Positions 19,842 to 28,457 of a stretch of DNA of 32,787 nucleotides are shown one piece after another. Each line of letters begins with the position of its first letter. The first letter of the stretch is position 1. Position numbers and translations under genes: made by a program. The notes beneath the pieces are model-generated. The model saw nothing but the letters and a program-made list of their open reading frames with translations. It was not told where the DNA came from and did not search any database. Origin of the DNA: an uncultured Euryhalocaulis sp. (lineage in GTDB: Bacteria > Pseudomonadota > Alphaproteobacteria > Caulobacterales > Maricaulaceae); assembly GCA_913055605.1 (NCBI GenBank), contig CAJXKJ010000033.1, forward strand, positions 1-32,787. The letters run 5' to 3'.

Positions 19842-21140
19842 ATGACGGCGAGCGCGCGCCCCGAATCCGAAGTCAGCACGGCCACGGGCCTTGTCGGCCT
19901 TGCCGCGCTGGCGGTCTCCACGATCGCGGTCTGGGCCGCCGGAATCACGCCGGGGATCGCCGTTCTGCTGATCCTGCCGGCCACCGCCGCGCCGATGATC
20001 CTGTGGTCGGTGCTGGTGGACCGAGTCCACCGCAACGCCTCCACCGGCCTCGACTTCTCCCGCCCGCGCGCATGGCCGGAGGTGTGGGAGATCACGCGGG
20101 TGAAAGTGATCGGCCTCGGCGCAACCTTCGCGGCGATGGCGGTCGCCTACGCCACGTTCAGCAATTACGCCGATCCGTCCTTCAACTATTATTTCCTGCT
20201 GCTGGGCTATGCCGGTCCGGCGCTGTTCGCGATGGGCGTGCCCTATATCGCGCTGACCACGCGCTACATGGTCCAGCCGAAGGACGGGCTCTGGCATTTC
20301 GGCAAGTTCGTCTCGTTCCAGCCCGAAGCCGCCGACATGAAGGAAGTGAAGGACCACGCCCGCGCCTGGGCGGTGAAGACCTTCTTCCTGGCCTTCATGG
20401 TCTCCATCCTTCCGGGCCTGGCGGCCAACGTGCTGCGCTTCGACGCCGCGGTCGTGTTCGATGAGCCGGTCGCCGTCATCCTGTTCACGATCCAGGCGAT
20501 GTTCTTCGTCGACGTGGCCATCGGCACGATCGGCTACGTCATGACGCTGCGCGTGCTGGACAGCCATATCCGCACCGCCAATCCGCTGCTGGCCGGCTGG
20601 GTCGCGGCGCTGGCCTGCTACCCGCCCTTCGCGCTCAGCGCCGCGGACGGGCCGCTGAACTATCGCGAAGGCACGCAGGAATGGATGGTCTGGTTCGCCG
20701 GCAACGACCTGCTGATCATCCTGTGGGGCGCGCCGATCCTGATCCTGACCGGGATCTATGCCTGGGCGACGGTGGTGTTCGGCCTGCGCTTCTCCAACCT
20801 CACCCATCGCGGCATCCTGACCAACGGTCCGTTCCGCTTCTCCAAGCACCCGGCCTATCTGTCGAAGAATCTCAGCTGGTGGCTGATCTCCCTGCCCTTC
20901 CTCAGCGCGGCGGGGACGCTGCAGGGGCTGGAAAACTGCCTGCTGCTGCTCGGCCTGAACGCGATCTATTTCATGCGCGCCCGGACCGAGGAAAAGCATC
21001 TGATGACCGATCCGCGCTACCAGGCCTACGCCGCCTGGATCGCCGAGCATGGCCTGTTCGCCCGCGCCCGCCGCGCGCTGGTCCGCGGCCTCGGCGGATC
21101 AGTCGCCCCAGCCCGGCAGACCGGTCACGCCGTCGAATAG
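19842..21140 (+). CDS. ICMT/PEMT-like membrane methyltransferase
   Basis: A 432-residue polytopic inner-membrane protein. At least eight hydrophobic segments are visible (for example around LVGLAALAVSTIAVWAAG and FFLAFMVSILPGLAA). Near the C-terminus it has RGILTNGPFRFSKHPAYLSKN and later ARTEEKHLMTDPRYQAY, the SAM-binding signature of isoprenylcysteine carboxyl methyltransferase / phospholipid methyltransferase relatives. The N-terminal two-thirds is unusually long for this family, which often has 150-220 residues. The substrate is unknown; lipid or small-molecule methylation is likely. The ATG at 19842 is supported by similarity in layout only. It runs 42 bases into the convergent lipoprotein gene. 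Confidence 0.8.
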   Translation: MTASARPESEVSTATGLVGLAALAVSTIAVWAAGITPGIAVLLILPATAAPMILWSVLVDRVHRNASTGLDFSRPRAWPEVWEITRVKVIGLGATFAAMAVAYATFSNYADPSFNYYFLLLGYAGPALFAMGVPYIALTTRYMVQPKDGLWHFGKFVSFQPEAADMKEVKDHARAWAVKTFFLAFMVSILPGLAANVLRFDAAVVFDEPVAVILFTIQAMFFVDVAIGTIGYVMTLRVLDSHIRTANPLLAGWVAALACYPPFALSAADGPLNYREGTQEWMVWFAGNDLLIILWGAPILILTGIYAWATVVFGLRFSNLTHRGILTNGPFRFSKHPAYLSKNLSWWLISLPFLSAAGTLQGLENCLLLLGLNAIYFMRARTEEKHLMTDPRYQAYAAWIAEHGLFARARRALVRGLGGSVAPARQTGHAVE

Positions 21141-22202
21141 ATCGGCGAACAGCGCCAGATCATCGGCCGGGCGCGCATTGAACAGCGCCACAAACACCGG
21201 CCCGCCGTCCGGGCTTTTCAGGACGATGGCGAACACGCCGTGCATCGCGCCGAAATGACTGAGCACCGTTCGGCCGTCCGAAAGCTGCCACACCCGCCAG
21301 CCCAGACCGTAATAGTCCACGCCCGCCGCATAGTCCGGCCGCTCCATCACGCGCGGATCCAGCGGCGCGGCGGCGAAGCGCCAATACGCCTCCGCCGTTG
21401 CGATCCAGCCGCCCGCCGGGCCGCTCACCGCGGGCCGCAGGATCAGATCGTCCCGGTCCGCGGGGTCGATCCGGTACTCCACCGTGTCCGCCCCGGGCTC
21501 CAGCGACAGGCCGGCCGCCTCCGGAACCAGCGCATGCGCCGCCGCCGCGTAGGGCTGGCCCGTGACCGCGGAGATCGCGCGGCCCAGCCAGCAGAAACCG
21601 AGATTGGAATAGGCGTAGCGAGCGCCCGGCTCGAACTGCAGCTCCAGGTCCAGCATGGCGTCGGCGACGTCCGCGCAATCCAGGGCCGCGTCGACAGGCC
21701 CGCCGACACGTTCGGCCAGCTCCGCCTCGGTCAGGAAAAACGGCTCGAACGTCTCATCGCGGTCCCAGCCGCCGCTATGGCGCAGCAGCGTCCGCAGCGT
21801 GATCCGGCCCATGCGCGGATCGGCGGCGTTGCCGGCGGCCGGAACGATGTCCGCCAGCCGGTCGTCCAGATCCAGCCGCCCGTCCCGCACCAGCGCCATC
21901 ACGGCCGCGCTGGTCACCGGCTTGGACAGGCTGGCGATCTTGAAGGCGTCGTCCGTTGTGACCGGGCGCTCGCCGGCCAGGTCGGCAAACCCATAGGCGC
22001 GCAGCTCCGGCGCCTCGCCCGGTTGTCCGATGGCCACGGATGCGCCCGTCATGCCGTGCGCCGCCATCACCCGGGTCATCATCGCGTCCAGCGGATCGCC
22101 GGACTCCCCGCACCCGCCCAGAACGAGGGCCAAAGTCAGCGCGGCGAGCGAACGCGAGGCGCGTGCGAAGGAGAGCGAAAGGGCGGCCATGAGCGGGCGC
22201 AA
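21099..22202 (-). CDS. Beta-lactamase-fold serine hydrolase lipoprotein
   Basis: A 367-residue lipoprotein of the class C beta-lactamase / penicillin-binding-protein fold. The signal peptide ends in lipobox LGGC (Cys31). Motif 1 is SLSK (S91-K94, nucleophile S91 and K94), motif 2 is Y198-S-N200 and motif 3 is H316-x-G318 in SHFGAMHG. The group covers esterases, D-Ala-D-Ala-type peptidases and other hydrolases; whether this one acts on beta-lactams cannot be told, and the H-x-G form is usual for esterase-like members. It would be anchored in the outer or inner membrane facing the periplasm. It converges on the ICMT-like gene with a 42-base overlap. It is 53 bases from the tannase-like gene upstream. 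Confidence 0.87.
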   Translation of the reverse strand: MRPLMAALSLSFARASRSLAALTLALVLGGCGESGDPLDAMMTRVMAAHGMTGASVAIGQPGEAPELRAYGFADLAGERPVTTDDAFKIASLSKPVTSAAVMALVRDGRLDLDDRLADIVPAAGNAADPRMGRITLRTLLRHSGGWDRDETFEPFFLTEAELAERVGGPVDAALDCADVADAMLDLELQFEPGARYAYSNLGFCWLGRAISAVTGQPYAAAAHALVPEAAGLSLEPGADTVEYRIDPADRDDLILRPAVSGPAGGWIATAEAYWRFAAAPLDPRVMERPDYAAGVDYYGLGWRVWQLSDGRTVLSHFGAMHGVFAIVLKSPDGGPVFVALFNARPADDLALFADLFDGVTGLPGWGD

Positions 22203-22255
22203 TTAGGCGCGCGGCGCGCCGCGCCGCGCAAGCCCGGGTTCAGACCGCGGGCCCC

Positions 22256-23764
22256 CTATTCGCAGCGATACGTCCCGTCCGGCTGGCCGGTCGGCAGTTG
22301 CGGATAGACGCAGAGATTCCATTCCAGATCGCTGTCGGCCTTCGTCGCCAGCATCTGTTCCGGCGGCTCGCCGTCGGTGATCCATGTATCCATCGCGCCC
22401 AGCAGGTCGAACGTGTCCGGTCCCGCCCCGCCGCGGCAGTGATCGACGCCCGGCGCCAGGAACAGGCGCACGGAGTCCAGATCGTCGCCCAGATTGTCCT
22501 GGACCTCTTCATAGTAATCGACCGTGGCCAGCGCGCTCGGCCCCGGATCGTTGAAGCCGTGCCAGAGCAGCAGCTTGCCGCCGCCCTCCACGAAGTCCGC
22601 GATATCCGTGTCCGCGGCCTCATAGGCCTCGGCCATCCAGCTGCCGCGCACCGTGGCGACGTCCTCGGCGTCGAACCCGCTCATGTCGAATTCCGGATCG
22701 CCCAGAACCTCGCCGCGGAAGGCGTACAGCCCGCCGCTGTTTCCGCCGGGCTCGCCCTCGGCGCTGGCCGGCACGAAGAACAGCCAGCTCTGCTCGCCGC
22801 CGCGGCTGAGCGGATAGGAGGCGATCTCGCCGTTCTGCATCGTCTCGCCGGTATAGACCCGGCGCATCGTGTCGACCTGGGTCTGGGTCAGGCAGGCGGC
22901 GGCGCTGTCCCCCTCCTCGCACAGCAATTCGGCGGGGTCCCAGTCGCACTGGCGCGGATCGCGCAGCACGCCGTCCTCCGCCCCGTCCGCCGCGTCGCAC
23001 GCCGCCAGCGAGGATTCCTGGATCAGCGTCAGATGCTCGGGCATCAGGCGCGCGCCCGGCTGGTCGAACGCGACCGAGCGCAGGGTCTGGGTCGTCTGGG
23101 TCAGAAAGCTGTAGACCGGCGCGCCGGCGATCACCCCGTCATAGTCGTCCGGATAGCGCTGGACCTCCATCAGGCCCTGACGCCCGCCGGTAGAGCAGCC
23201 CAGATACATCGCCTGCTCGTGCGGCTCGGCGTAATAGGCCTCCGCGACCATCTTCCCTTTTTCCGTCATCTCGTGGATGGCGCGATAGGAGAAGTCCTGG
23301 ATCTTCACGCGGTCATAGGAGCCGTCCTCCTTCACCGCCCAGGGCGTCGCGTCGAAGCCGGTGCCGTTGGCGTGGCCGCCATCGGTCTGCATCGTGGCGT
23401 AGCCGCGCGACAGGCCCTCGCTGGCCGCCTGCAGGGTCACGTTGCCCATCCAGCCGCCGCCGCCAATGCCCAGCACCCGCCCGTTCCACTCTTCGGGCAG
23501 GCGGTAGACGACGCCGATATCCGATCCCTCCACCGGGTGCAGGGTCGCGGTGATCTCGCAATAGGCCGGCAGGCCGCCGGCCGCCTCCACCATCGCGTGC
23601 TCCACCTCCGGGTCGGCGGCGGCGTGCATGGCGCCGCCGATGGCCAGCTGGCTGGCCGCGGTGCCGCAGCGCGCCTCGTCGGCCTGCGCCGCGCCGGCGG
23701 AAAATGCGGCGATCCCCGCCGCGACGGCGGCCGTGGCCGCTCCGTTGAGCATGATGCGGTTCAT
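22256..23764 (-). CDS. Tannase / feruloyl esterase family hydrolase
   Basis: A 502-residue secreted alpha/beta hydrolase. Signal peptide residues 1-28 end GAAQA|DEAR. The nucleophile segment is GCSTGGRQGLMEVQRYP (189-205), with C190-S191 next to each other. The acid is D406 in LWHGFNDPG, and the base is H442 with C443 in GVDHCRGG. This gives the Cys-Ser-Asp-His-Cys pattern of the family, with its disulphide at the active site. A calcium-loop-like DAADGAEDG lies near 257-265. Members hydrolyse gallate or ferulate esters of plant or algal polyphenols and sugars. I chose the ATG at 23764 behind GGGAGGACACA; the longer frame is upstream DNA. Native substrate unknown. Confidence 0.92.
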   Translation of the reverse strand: MNRIMLNGAATAAVAAGIAAFSAGAAQADEARCGTAASQLAIGGAMHAAADPEVEHAMVEAAGGLPAYCEITATLHPVEGSDIGVVYRLPEEWNGRVLGIGGGGWMGNVTLQAASEGLSRGYATMQTDGGHANGTGFDATPWAVKEDGSYDRVKIQDFSYRAIHEMTEKGKMVAEAYYAEPHEQAMYLGCSTGGRQGLMEVQRYPDDYDGVIAGAPVYSFLTQTTQTLRSVAFDQPGARLMPEHLTLIQESSLAACDAADGAEDGVLRDPRQCDWDPAELLCEEGDSAAACLTQTQVDTMRRVYTGETMQNGEIASYPLSRGGEQSWLFFVPASAEGEPGGNSGGLYAFRGEVLGDPEFDMSGFDAEDVATVRGSWMAEAYEAADTDIADFVEGGGKLLLWHGFNDPGPSALATVDYYEEVQDNLGDDLDSVRLFLAPGVDHCRGGAGPDTFDLLGAMDTWITDGEPPEQMLATKADSDLEWNLCVYPQLPTGQPDGTYRCE

Positions 23765-23925
23765 TGTGTCCTCCCGGGGGCTGGCGCCCTTATTCGTTGG
23801 CGCCAGCCTAGCCCAGAGCCCTGGGCGCGCCAACGCTGCGGCGTGCGTGATGCGCCCGCCCCGCGCCATGCTAGACTGGGCGCGGCATCCGGGTGGAAAG
23901 CCCGGACAGCGGGAGGATGCGGCAT

Positions 23926-24831
23926 ATGAACACGATCAAGGCGGCGCTTGCGGGCGCGGCGTGCGCGGCGGCCCTTTCGGCGCCGGCGCTGGCCATCCCG
24001 GAAAACGAGACCGCCCCCAGCGAAAGCGCCCAGAGCTATCAAGGCGCGGCGGATTTCCAGGCCGGCGTGACCGCCTATGAAAACGGCGACTACGCCACGG
24101 CGGCGGAAATCTTCACCGCGTCGGCCTCGGCCTCCGACTATTCGGATGCGGTGGCGCTGACCTGGCTCGGCAAGGCGCGCATGCAGATGGGCGACAATCT
24201 GCGCGCGGGCCTGGCCTTCAACAGCGCGATCACCGCCGATCCGCTCTATCTGCCCGCCTACGAAGAAAAGGCCGTGCAGCAGGCCGAGGCCGGCGATCCG
24301 GACGGCGCCGAATACACGCTGGAGCAGCTGGAAGAAAAAGCCGCCGAATGCGGCGACGACTGCACCAATGTGGAGGATCTGGAGGCGAGCGTCGCGCGCG
24401 TGCGCGCCGCCATCGGGGGCGGCGACACCGCCGCCCTGCCCGAAAAACTGATCTTCGCCGCCGCCGGCGACGCGGCCTATATGGACGCGGTCTCGCTGGT
24501 TAATCAGGGCGATTATGACGGCGCGCTTTCGGCGCTGAAGACCGCGCGCCAGGCGTTCGGCCCGCACCCGGACGTGCTGACCTATTTGGGCTTCGTCAAT
24601 CGCAAGCTCGGCCATTTCGACGCCGCCGAGTCCTATTACCGGAACGCCCTGGCCGTTCAGCCGGACCATCGCGGCGCGATGGAATATTATGGCGAGCTGA
24701 AAGTCGTGCGCGGCGACATCGACGGCGCGCGCGCCCTGCTCGCCCGGCTGGAAGCCGAATGCGCCTATGGCTGCGCCGAAGCGGACGAGCTGCGCCGATG
24801 GGTCGACGGCGAACGCGCCTCGGACTCCTAG
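23926..24831 (+). CDS. Secreted TPR protein
   Basis: A 301-residue exported protein. Signal peptide about 1-26 (AALAGAACAAALSAPALA). At least four tetratricopeptide repeats are visible, including GVTAYENGDYATAAEIFT, TWLGKARMQMGDNLRAGL, LVNQGDYDGALSALK and YLGFVNRKLGHFDAAESYY. A short Cys pair (ECGDDC) lies near residue 146-151 between repeats, and another (ECAYGC) near the end, probably disulphides. It likely acts as a scaffold in the periplasm. The ATG follows GGGAGGATGC. The last 34 bases overlap the start of the haem-protein gene, so the two may work together. Confidence 0.83.
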   Translation: MNTIKAALAGAACAAALSAPALAIPENETAPSESAQSYQGAADFQAGVTAYENGDYATAAEIFTASASASDYSDAVALTWLGKARMQMGDNLRAGLAFNSAITADPLYLPAYEEKAVQQAEAGDPDGAEYTLEQLEEKAAECGDDCTNVEDLEASVARVRAAIGGGDTAALPEKLIFAAAGDAAYMDAVSLVNQGDYDGALSALKTARQAFGPHPDVLTYLGFVNRKLGHFDAAESYYRNALAVQPDHRGAMEYYGELKVVRGDIDGARALLARLEAECAYGCAEADELRRWVDGERASDS

Positions 24832-25763
24832 GCGCGGCGTTCCTCGCATGCGTCTCCGCCCCGCTAGGCGTGCGGGCGGAGGCGCCGCTGCGCGCCGCGC
24901 AATGGCTGGCGCCGGAGGCGGACGCCGTCACGGCTCTGACCTTGCAGCCTGCCGAATGCCTCGCCCTTCCCGAAAATCCTGACGCCGCTTTGTCGGTCGA
25001 GATCGGCCGCGCGGCGTTCCGCACGCCGCTCCTGCTCGGCGGTCAGGGCGCGCGCGCGGGCCTGTCCTGCCAGTCCTGCCACATCAACGGCCACGGCAAT
25101 CCGGACTTTCACTTCCCGGGCCTCAGCGGCGCGCCCGGCACCGCCGACGTGACCTCCTCAGTGATGAGCGAGGTGCGGGAGGACGGCGCCTTCAACCCGA
25201 AGCCGATCCCGACTTTGACGCTGTCGGACAGCGCCGCGCCCATCGTCACGCGCGATCCCGAAACCGGCGCGCTGGAGCTGTTCATCCACGGCCTGATCGT
25301 GGAGGAGTTCGCGGGCCACGAACCGCCGCCCGCCGCGCTCGCCGGGCTCGCCAATTATGTGCGCGCCCTGTCCCCCGCCATCTGTCCGGCCGAGATGGAC
25401 ACGCCCGTCACCCTCGCCGCCGACATGGCGGACGCAAGGCGCGCGCTGCGGACCGCGCAATCGGTGCTGGAGACGGGGGACGGAGACACCGGCGCGCTGA
25501 TGCTGGCGGCCGTGCGCTCCAAGCTGGAAGAGATCGACGAACGCTTCGCCGACGAACAGCTGGCGGACCAGCGCGCCGCGCTGCGCGCGACCGCCGCCTT
25601 GCTCGGCGAAATCCGCCGGACGGCGCAGGACGACCCGGCATCGGCGCACGCCGCGCTTGAAACCTGGCCGGCGCGGCTGACCGCGCTGGAAGCCGCGCTC
25701 GCCTCCGGCGAGCCCCGCTCCCTCTACGACCCGGAAACTCTGGACGCCGCCCTGTCGCGCTAG
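24798..25763 (+). CDS. One-haem cytochrome-like secreted protein
   Basis: A 321-residue exported protein with signal peptide RRRTRLGLLGAAFLACVSAPLGVRA-like (first 26 residues). A single c-type haem motif CQSCH (91-95) is followed by NGHGNPDFHFPGLSG and GTADVTSSVMS and FNPKPIPTL. This resembles the first haem domain of the di-haem cytochrome c peroxidase / MauG group, but there is no second CxxCH, so it is a one-haem relative. The C-terminal third (DARRALRTAQSVLE onward) is helical and uncharacterised. The start is uncertain: ATG at 24798, overlapping the TPR gene by 34 bases, is preferred over 24759. A redox or electron-transfer role is inferred. Confidence 0.8.
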   Translation: MGRRRTRLGLLGAAFLACVSAPLGVRAEAPLRAAQWLAPEADAVTALTLQPAECLALPENPDAALSVEIGRAAFRTPLLLGGQGARAGLSCQSCHINGHGNPDFHFPGLSGAPGTADVTSSVMSEVREDGAFNPKPIPTLTLSDSAAPIVTRDPETGALELFIHGLIVEEFAGHEPPPAALAGLANYVRALSPAICPAEMDTPVTLAADMADARRALRTAQSVLETGDGDTGALMLAAVRSKLEEIDERFADEQLADQRAALRATAALLGEIRRTAQDDPASAHAALETWPARLTALEAALASGEPRSLYDPETLDAALSR

Positions 25764-25770
25764 GGCCGCG

Positions 25771-26550
25771 TTACTGCGCGGCGCGGCCTTCCTGATAGCG
25801 GGCCAAGCGCGCCGTCATCTCCGGGTCTTCGGGCAGGCCGTCCTGCTGCATCATGTACATGCCCAGCCAGTGCTCCTCGACAGCTTCCTCGAACCGACCG
25901 TCGGCGGCGAGCACCTCGGCCAGAACGATATGCGCGTCCCAGCTGTCCTCCAGCGCCAGCACCGCGCGCGCCTCGGCTTCGGCCGCGGCGATGTCGCGGA
26001 ATGCGGGATCGGGAACGGTGGCCAGTACGCGCGCCTTGGCCAGCCGCGCCGGGGCGTATTTCTTCTCCCGCTCGATCGCGGTGTCCCAGTCCGCCAGCGC
26101 GTTCGCGTAGTCGCCCATCTGGGCGTAGACCCAGCCGCGCTGGGTATAGACCGATGTGCGGATGCGGGCCGGCGGGCGCTTCAGCGCCTGGGCGAAATCC
26201 TCCAGCGCCAGATCGAACTCGCTGCGCTGGGCGTAAATGATCCCGCGGTTGAAATAGCCCATGCCGAAATCGGGGTCGTATTCCAGCGAACGATTGAAAT
26301 CGTCCAGCGCCTTGTCCGGCTGGCCGATGTCCATATAGGCGACGCCGCGATTATGGTGCGCGCCCGCCCGCTCCGACCGCTTCAGCCCGCCTTCGAGACA
26401 CAGCGAATACAGCCGGATCTTGTCTTCCAGACTGTCCTTCACATAGGCGGAGCTGCATGCCGCCATGTTCGCGAAAGCCGGCGTGGCGCAGCCCAGTCCC
26501 AACGCGACGCCGAAACCGATCAGCAGACCATGGATGATGTGTCGCGCCAT
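25771..26550 (-). CDS. Secreted TPR protein (Sel1-free)
   Basis: A 259-residue exported protein. Signal peptide 1-27 ends TPAFA|NMAA. Mature TPR units are clear: GAHHNRGVAYMDIGQPDKAL, GMGYFNRGIIYAQRSEFDLAL, VYTQRGWVYAQMGDYANAL and, less regular, a closing helix pair ending AARYQEGRAAQ-like. Two Cys lie early in the mature part (ACSS, SLCLEGG). It starts at 26550 behind GGGGGACACC. It is convergent with the haem-protein gene (8 bases apart) and lies 88 bases downstream of the channel gene on the same strand. Function unknown; TPR folds usually mediate protein contacts. Confidence 0.82.
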   Translation of the reverse strand: MARHIIHGLLIGFGVALGLGCATPAFANMAACSSAYVKDSLEDKIRLYSLCLEGGLKRSERAGAHHNRGVAYMDIGQPDKALDDFNRSLEYDPDFGMGYFNRGIIYAQRSEFDLALEDFAQALKRPPARIRTSVYTQRGWVYAQMGDYANALADWDTAIEREKKYAPARLAKARVLATVPDPAFRDIAAAEAEARAVLALEDSWDAHIVLAEVLAADGRFEEAVEEHWLGMYMMQQDGLPEDPEMTARLARYQEGRAAQ

Positions 26551-26638
26551 TGCGGTGTCCCCCTTCCGCTTGCGCCCCGCTCCCCCAGGGCCCGGCGAGC
26601 CAGCCTAGCACGCGCCAGCCCGCCAGCCAGGGCGACGC

Positions 26639-27991
26639 CTATTCCGTCGGCGAATGCTCGCTCAACAGATCTTCCTCGGCGGCGTCGCTGCGCTCTTCCT
26701 CCACGAACCGGTCCAGCGATGCGTCCGGCGCCGTCTCTTCCACCACGGTGAACTGGCGCGGCGCGGCGCGAGCCGGCGCGGAGGCCTCGGGCGCCGGAGC
26801 CTGCGGCAGGCCCGATCCGCCCTGCATCAGCACGCGATAGATCGGCTCCGGCAAGGCGAAGCCGTTCTCCTCCAGATGCGCCTTCACCGCCGCGATGGCG
26901 AGCGAGCGCGATTTGTGGAAATCGCTCCGGCCCTGATCGATCCAGCCCCAGAATTCGATCACGATATTGGAGTCGCCGACATTCTTGATCCGCCCGCCGG
27001 GCGGCGGCGCCTTCAGAACGAAAGACAGGCCCGCCATCACCCGCTCGGCCTCCGCGATGGCCTGGATCGGATCGTCCTCCGCCCCCACGCCCAGATCGAA
27101 ATCGAACCGCCGCTCCGGATTGCGCGTGTAGTTCAGGATCGTCGCCTTGAAGACGTCGGCGTTCGGAATGCGCAGATGGTTGCCCTGCACCGTCAGCAGG
27201 ATCGTGGCGCGGGAGGTCAGGCGCACCACCCGCCCCTCCTGCCCGTTGATCTGCACCAGATCGTTCGGCCGGAACGGCTGGCGGACGGACAGCAGGACGC
27301 TGGCCAGATAATTCTCGATCACGTCGCGCACCGCGAACCCGACCGCCAAGCCCAGCACCCCCGCCGCGCCCAGCGCGGCGGTCAGCAGCGCCGTGGCGTC
27401 CAGCACCATCAGCGCGATCACCACGCCCAGCCCGACGATCAGGAATTGCGCGGCGCCGGAGGCCAGCTCCGCCACGAACGGGTTCGGCGTCACCCGCCGC
27501 CACAGCCCGCCGAAGCGCCGCACCGCCCAGCCGAGCAGGATGGCGATGAGGACGATCAGCAGCGCCGCCCCGATCAGCGGCGCGGCGGCGATCGCCTCCC
27601 GGCTGCGCGTGTTCAGCGTTTCGACCGCCGGATTGACGCGGGAGGACAGGCGCGTGTCCCGCGCGATCTGGTTGCGCACCGCCACCACGCCGTCCACGCG
27701 CCCCGCAATGTCCCCGGCCTGTTCGATGGCCGCGCCGGTCGCCGCGGCGCCGGACAGCGCCACCACGCCGGACCGCACCTCCACATCCACGGCGCCCAGT
27801 TCCGGAAGCTGCGCGAAGATCTCCTCGATCCGCCGCGCAATGTCCGCGTCGCCGGGCGTCCCCGCCCCCACCGCGATCTCGTCGGGCGGCGGGGCCGCCG
27901 CCGGCGCCTGCGCATAAACCGCCCCCGGCGGGGCCAGCAGGCAGAGCGCCAGCAGCAGAAATCCCGAAGCGCGAATGAAGAAACGCATCAT
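26639..27991 (-). CDS. BON-domain mechanosensitive channel (MscS family)
   Basis: A 450-residue membrane protein. Signal peptide 1-27 (AVYA|QAP). A periplasmic BON domain follows, about 48-113 (ARRIEEIFAQLPELGAVDVE, then GVVALSG). Three membrane segments are at about 136-156, 180-197 and 199-222, the last being the pore helix with GAAGVLGLAVGFAVRDVIENYLAS. The MscS beta domain has QPFRPNDLVQINGQEGRV. A disordered acidic tail ends it. The channel would open under membrane tension and release solutes. The start is M at 27991, where a second ATG follows directly; a longer upstream frame overlaps the tRNA terminator and is rejected. Confidence 0.9.
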   Translation of the reverse strand: MMRFFIRASGFLLLALCLLAPPGAVYAQAPAAAPPPDEIAVGAGTPGDADIARRIEEIFAQLPELGAVDVEVRSGVVALSGAAATGAAIEQAGDIAGRVDGVVAVRNQIARDTRLSSRVNPAVETLNTRSREAIAAAPLIGAALLIVLIAILLGWAVRRFGGLWRRVTPNPFVAELASGAAQFLIVGLGVVIALMVLDATALLTAALGAAGVLGLAVGFAVRDVIENYLASVLLSVRQPFRPNDLVQINGQEGRVVRLTSRATILLTVQGNHLRIPNADVFKATILNYTRNPERRFDFDLGVGAEDDPIQAIAEAERVMAGLSFVLKAPPPGGRIKNVGDSNIVIEFWGWIDQGRSDFHKSRSLAIAAVKAHLEENGFALPEPIYRVLMQGGSGLPQAPAPEASAPARAAPRQFTVVEETAPDASLDRFVEEERSDAAEEDLLSEHSPTE

Positions 27992-28094
27992 GCTGTGCCG
28001 GGCCGCCGCCGCACGAATGTCCGTGCCGCCCGAAGCATGGCCCGATCCGCGCCGCGATGCGAGCCGCGCCGCCCAGTCCGGGAAGCGCCAAACA

Positions 28095-28127
28095 AAAGCG
28101 CCGCCAGCCATGGGCTGACGGCGCTTT
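28095..28127 (-). terminator. Intrinsic terminator of tRNA-fMet
   Basis: On the minus strand AAAGCGCCGTCAGCC (28127-28113) pairs with GGCTGGCGGCGCTTT (28109-28095), 15 pairs including one G-U, across a 3-base loop, then TGTTTGG. It starts 7 bases after the tRNA 3' end. It is strong enough to stop the tRNA transcript before the BON-MscS gene. Confidence 0.85.
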
Positions 28128-28133
28128 CTACGC

Positions 28134-28210
<77 letters not shown>

Positions 28211-28223
28211 TCAGAGAGCGGCC

Positions 28224-28252
28224 TACATAGGGGCATCGGGCGGCGATGTGAA
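28224..28252 (-). promoter_or_regulatory. Promoter of tRNA-fMet
   Basis: On the minus strand TTCACA (28252-28247, 5 of 6 to TTGACA), a 17-base spacer and TATGTA (28229-28224) lie 14 bases upstream of the tRNA 5' end. A transcript would start about 7 bases before the tRNA. Confidence 0.65.
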
Positions 28253-28457
28253 GGGCCGATGACGGCCGATGTCAGTCGCGGCGGATCGCCGCGCCCCGGG
28301 GGCAGTTTTCTTCGCAAGTGCAACAAAAGTGATGGAAAAACATCACGCTCTAATGGCGCCGCAGCTTGTAAAAGCGGCTTTTCCGTTCCATCCCATCACG
28401 TATCTGCTATCAATTTCGAAAGCATTTGGGCGCGCGAGCGCCACGCGGAGGGTTGAA
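28253..28457. other. pckA upstream region
   Basis: About 205 bases between the tRNA promoter and pckA. They are AT-richer than the surrounding genes, and AAAAGC-GGC-TTTT (about 28371-28385) can form a small hairpin. I see no convincing promoter hexamers or known operator, though the pckA promoter probably lies here. The open frame upstream of the pckA ATG in this stretch is not coding by similarity. Confidence 0.35.

Noticed and set aside
27992-28111. A 40-residue N-terminal extension of the channel protein
   Set aside because: It overlaps the tRNA terminator, has no start-site signals and would bury the signal peptide.
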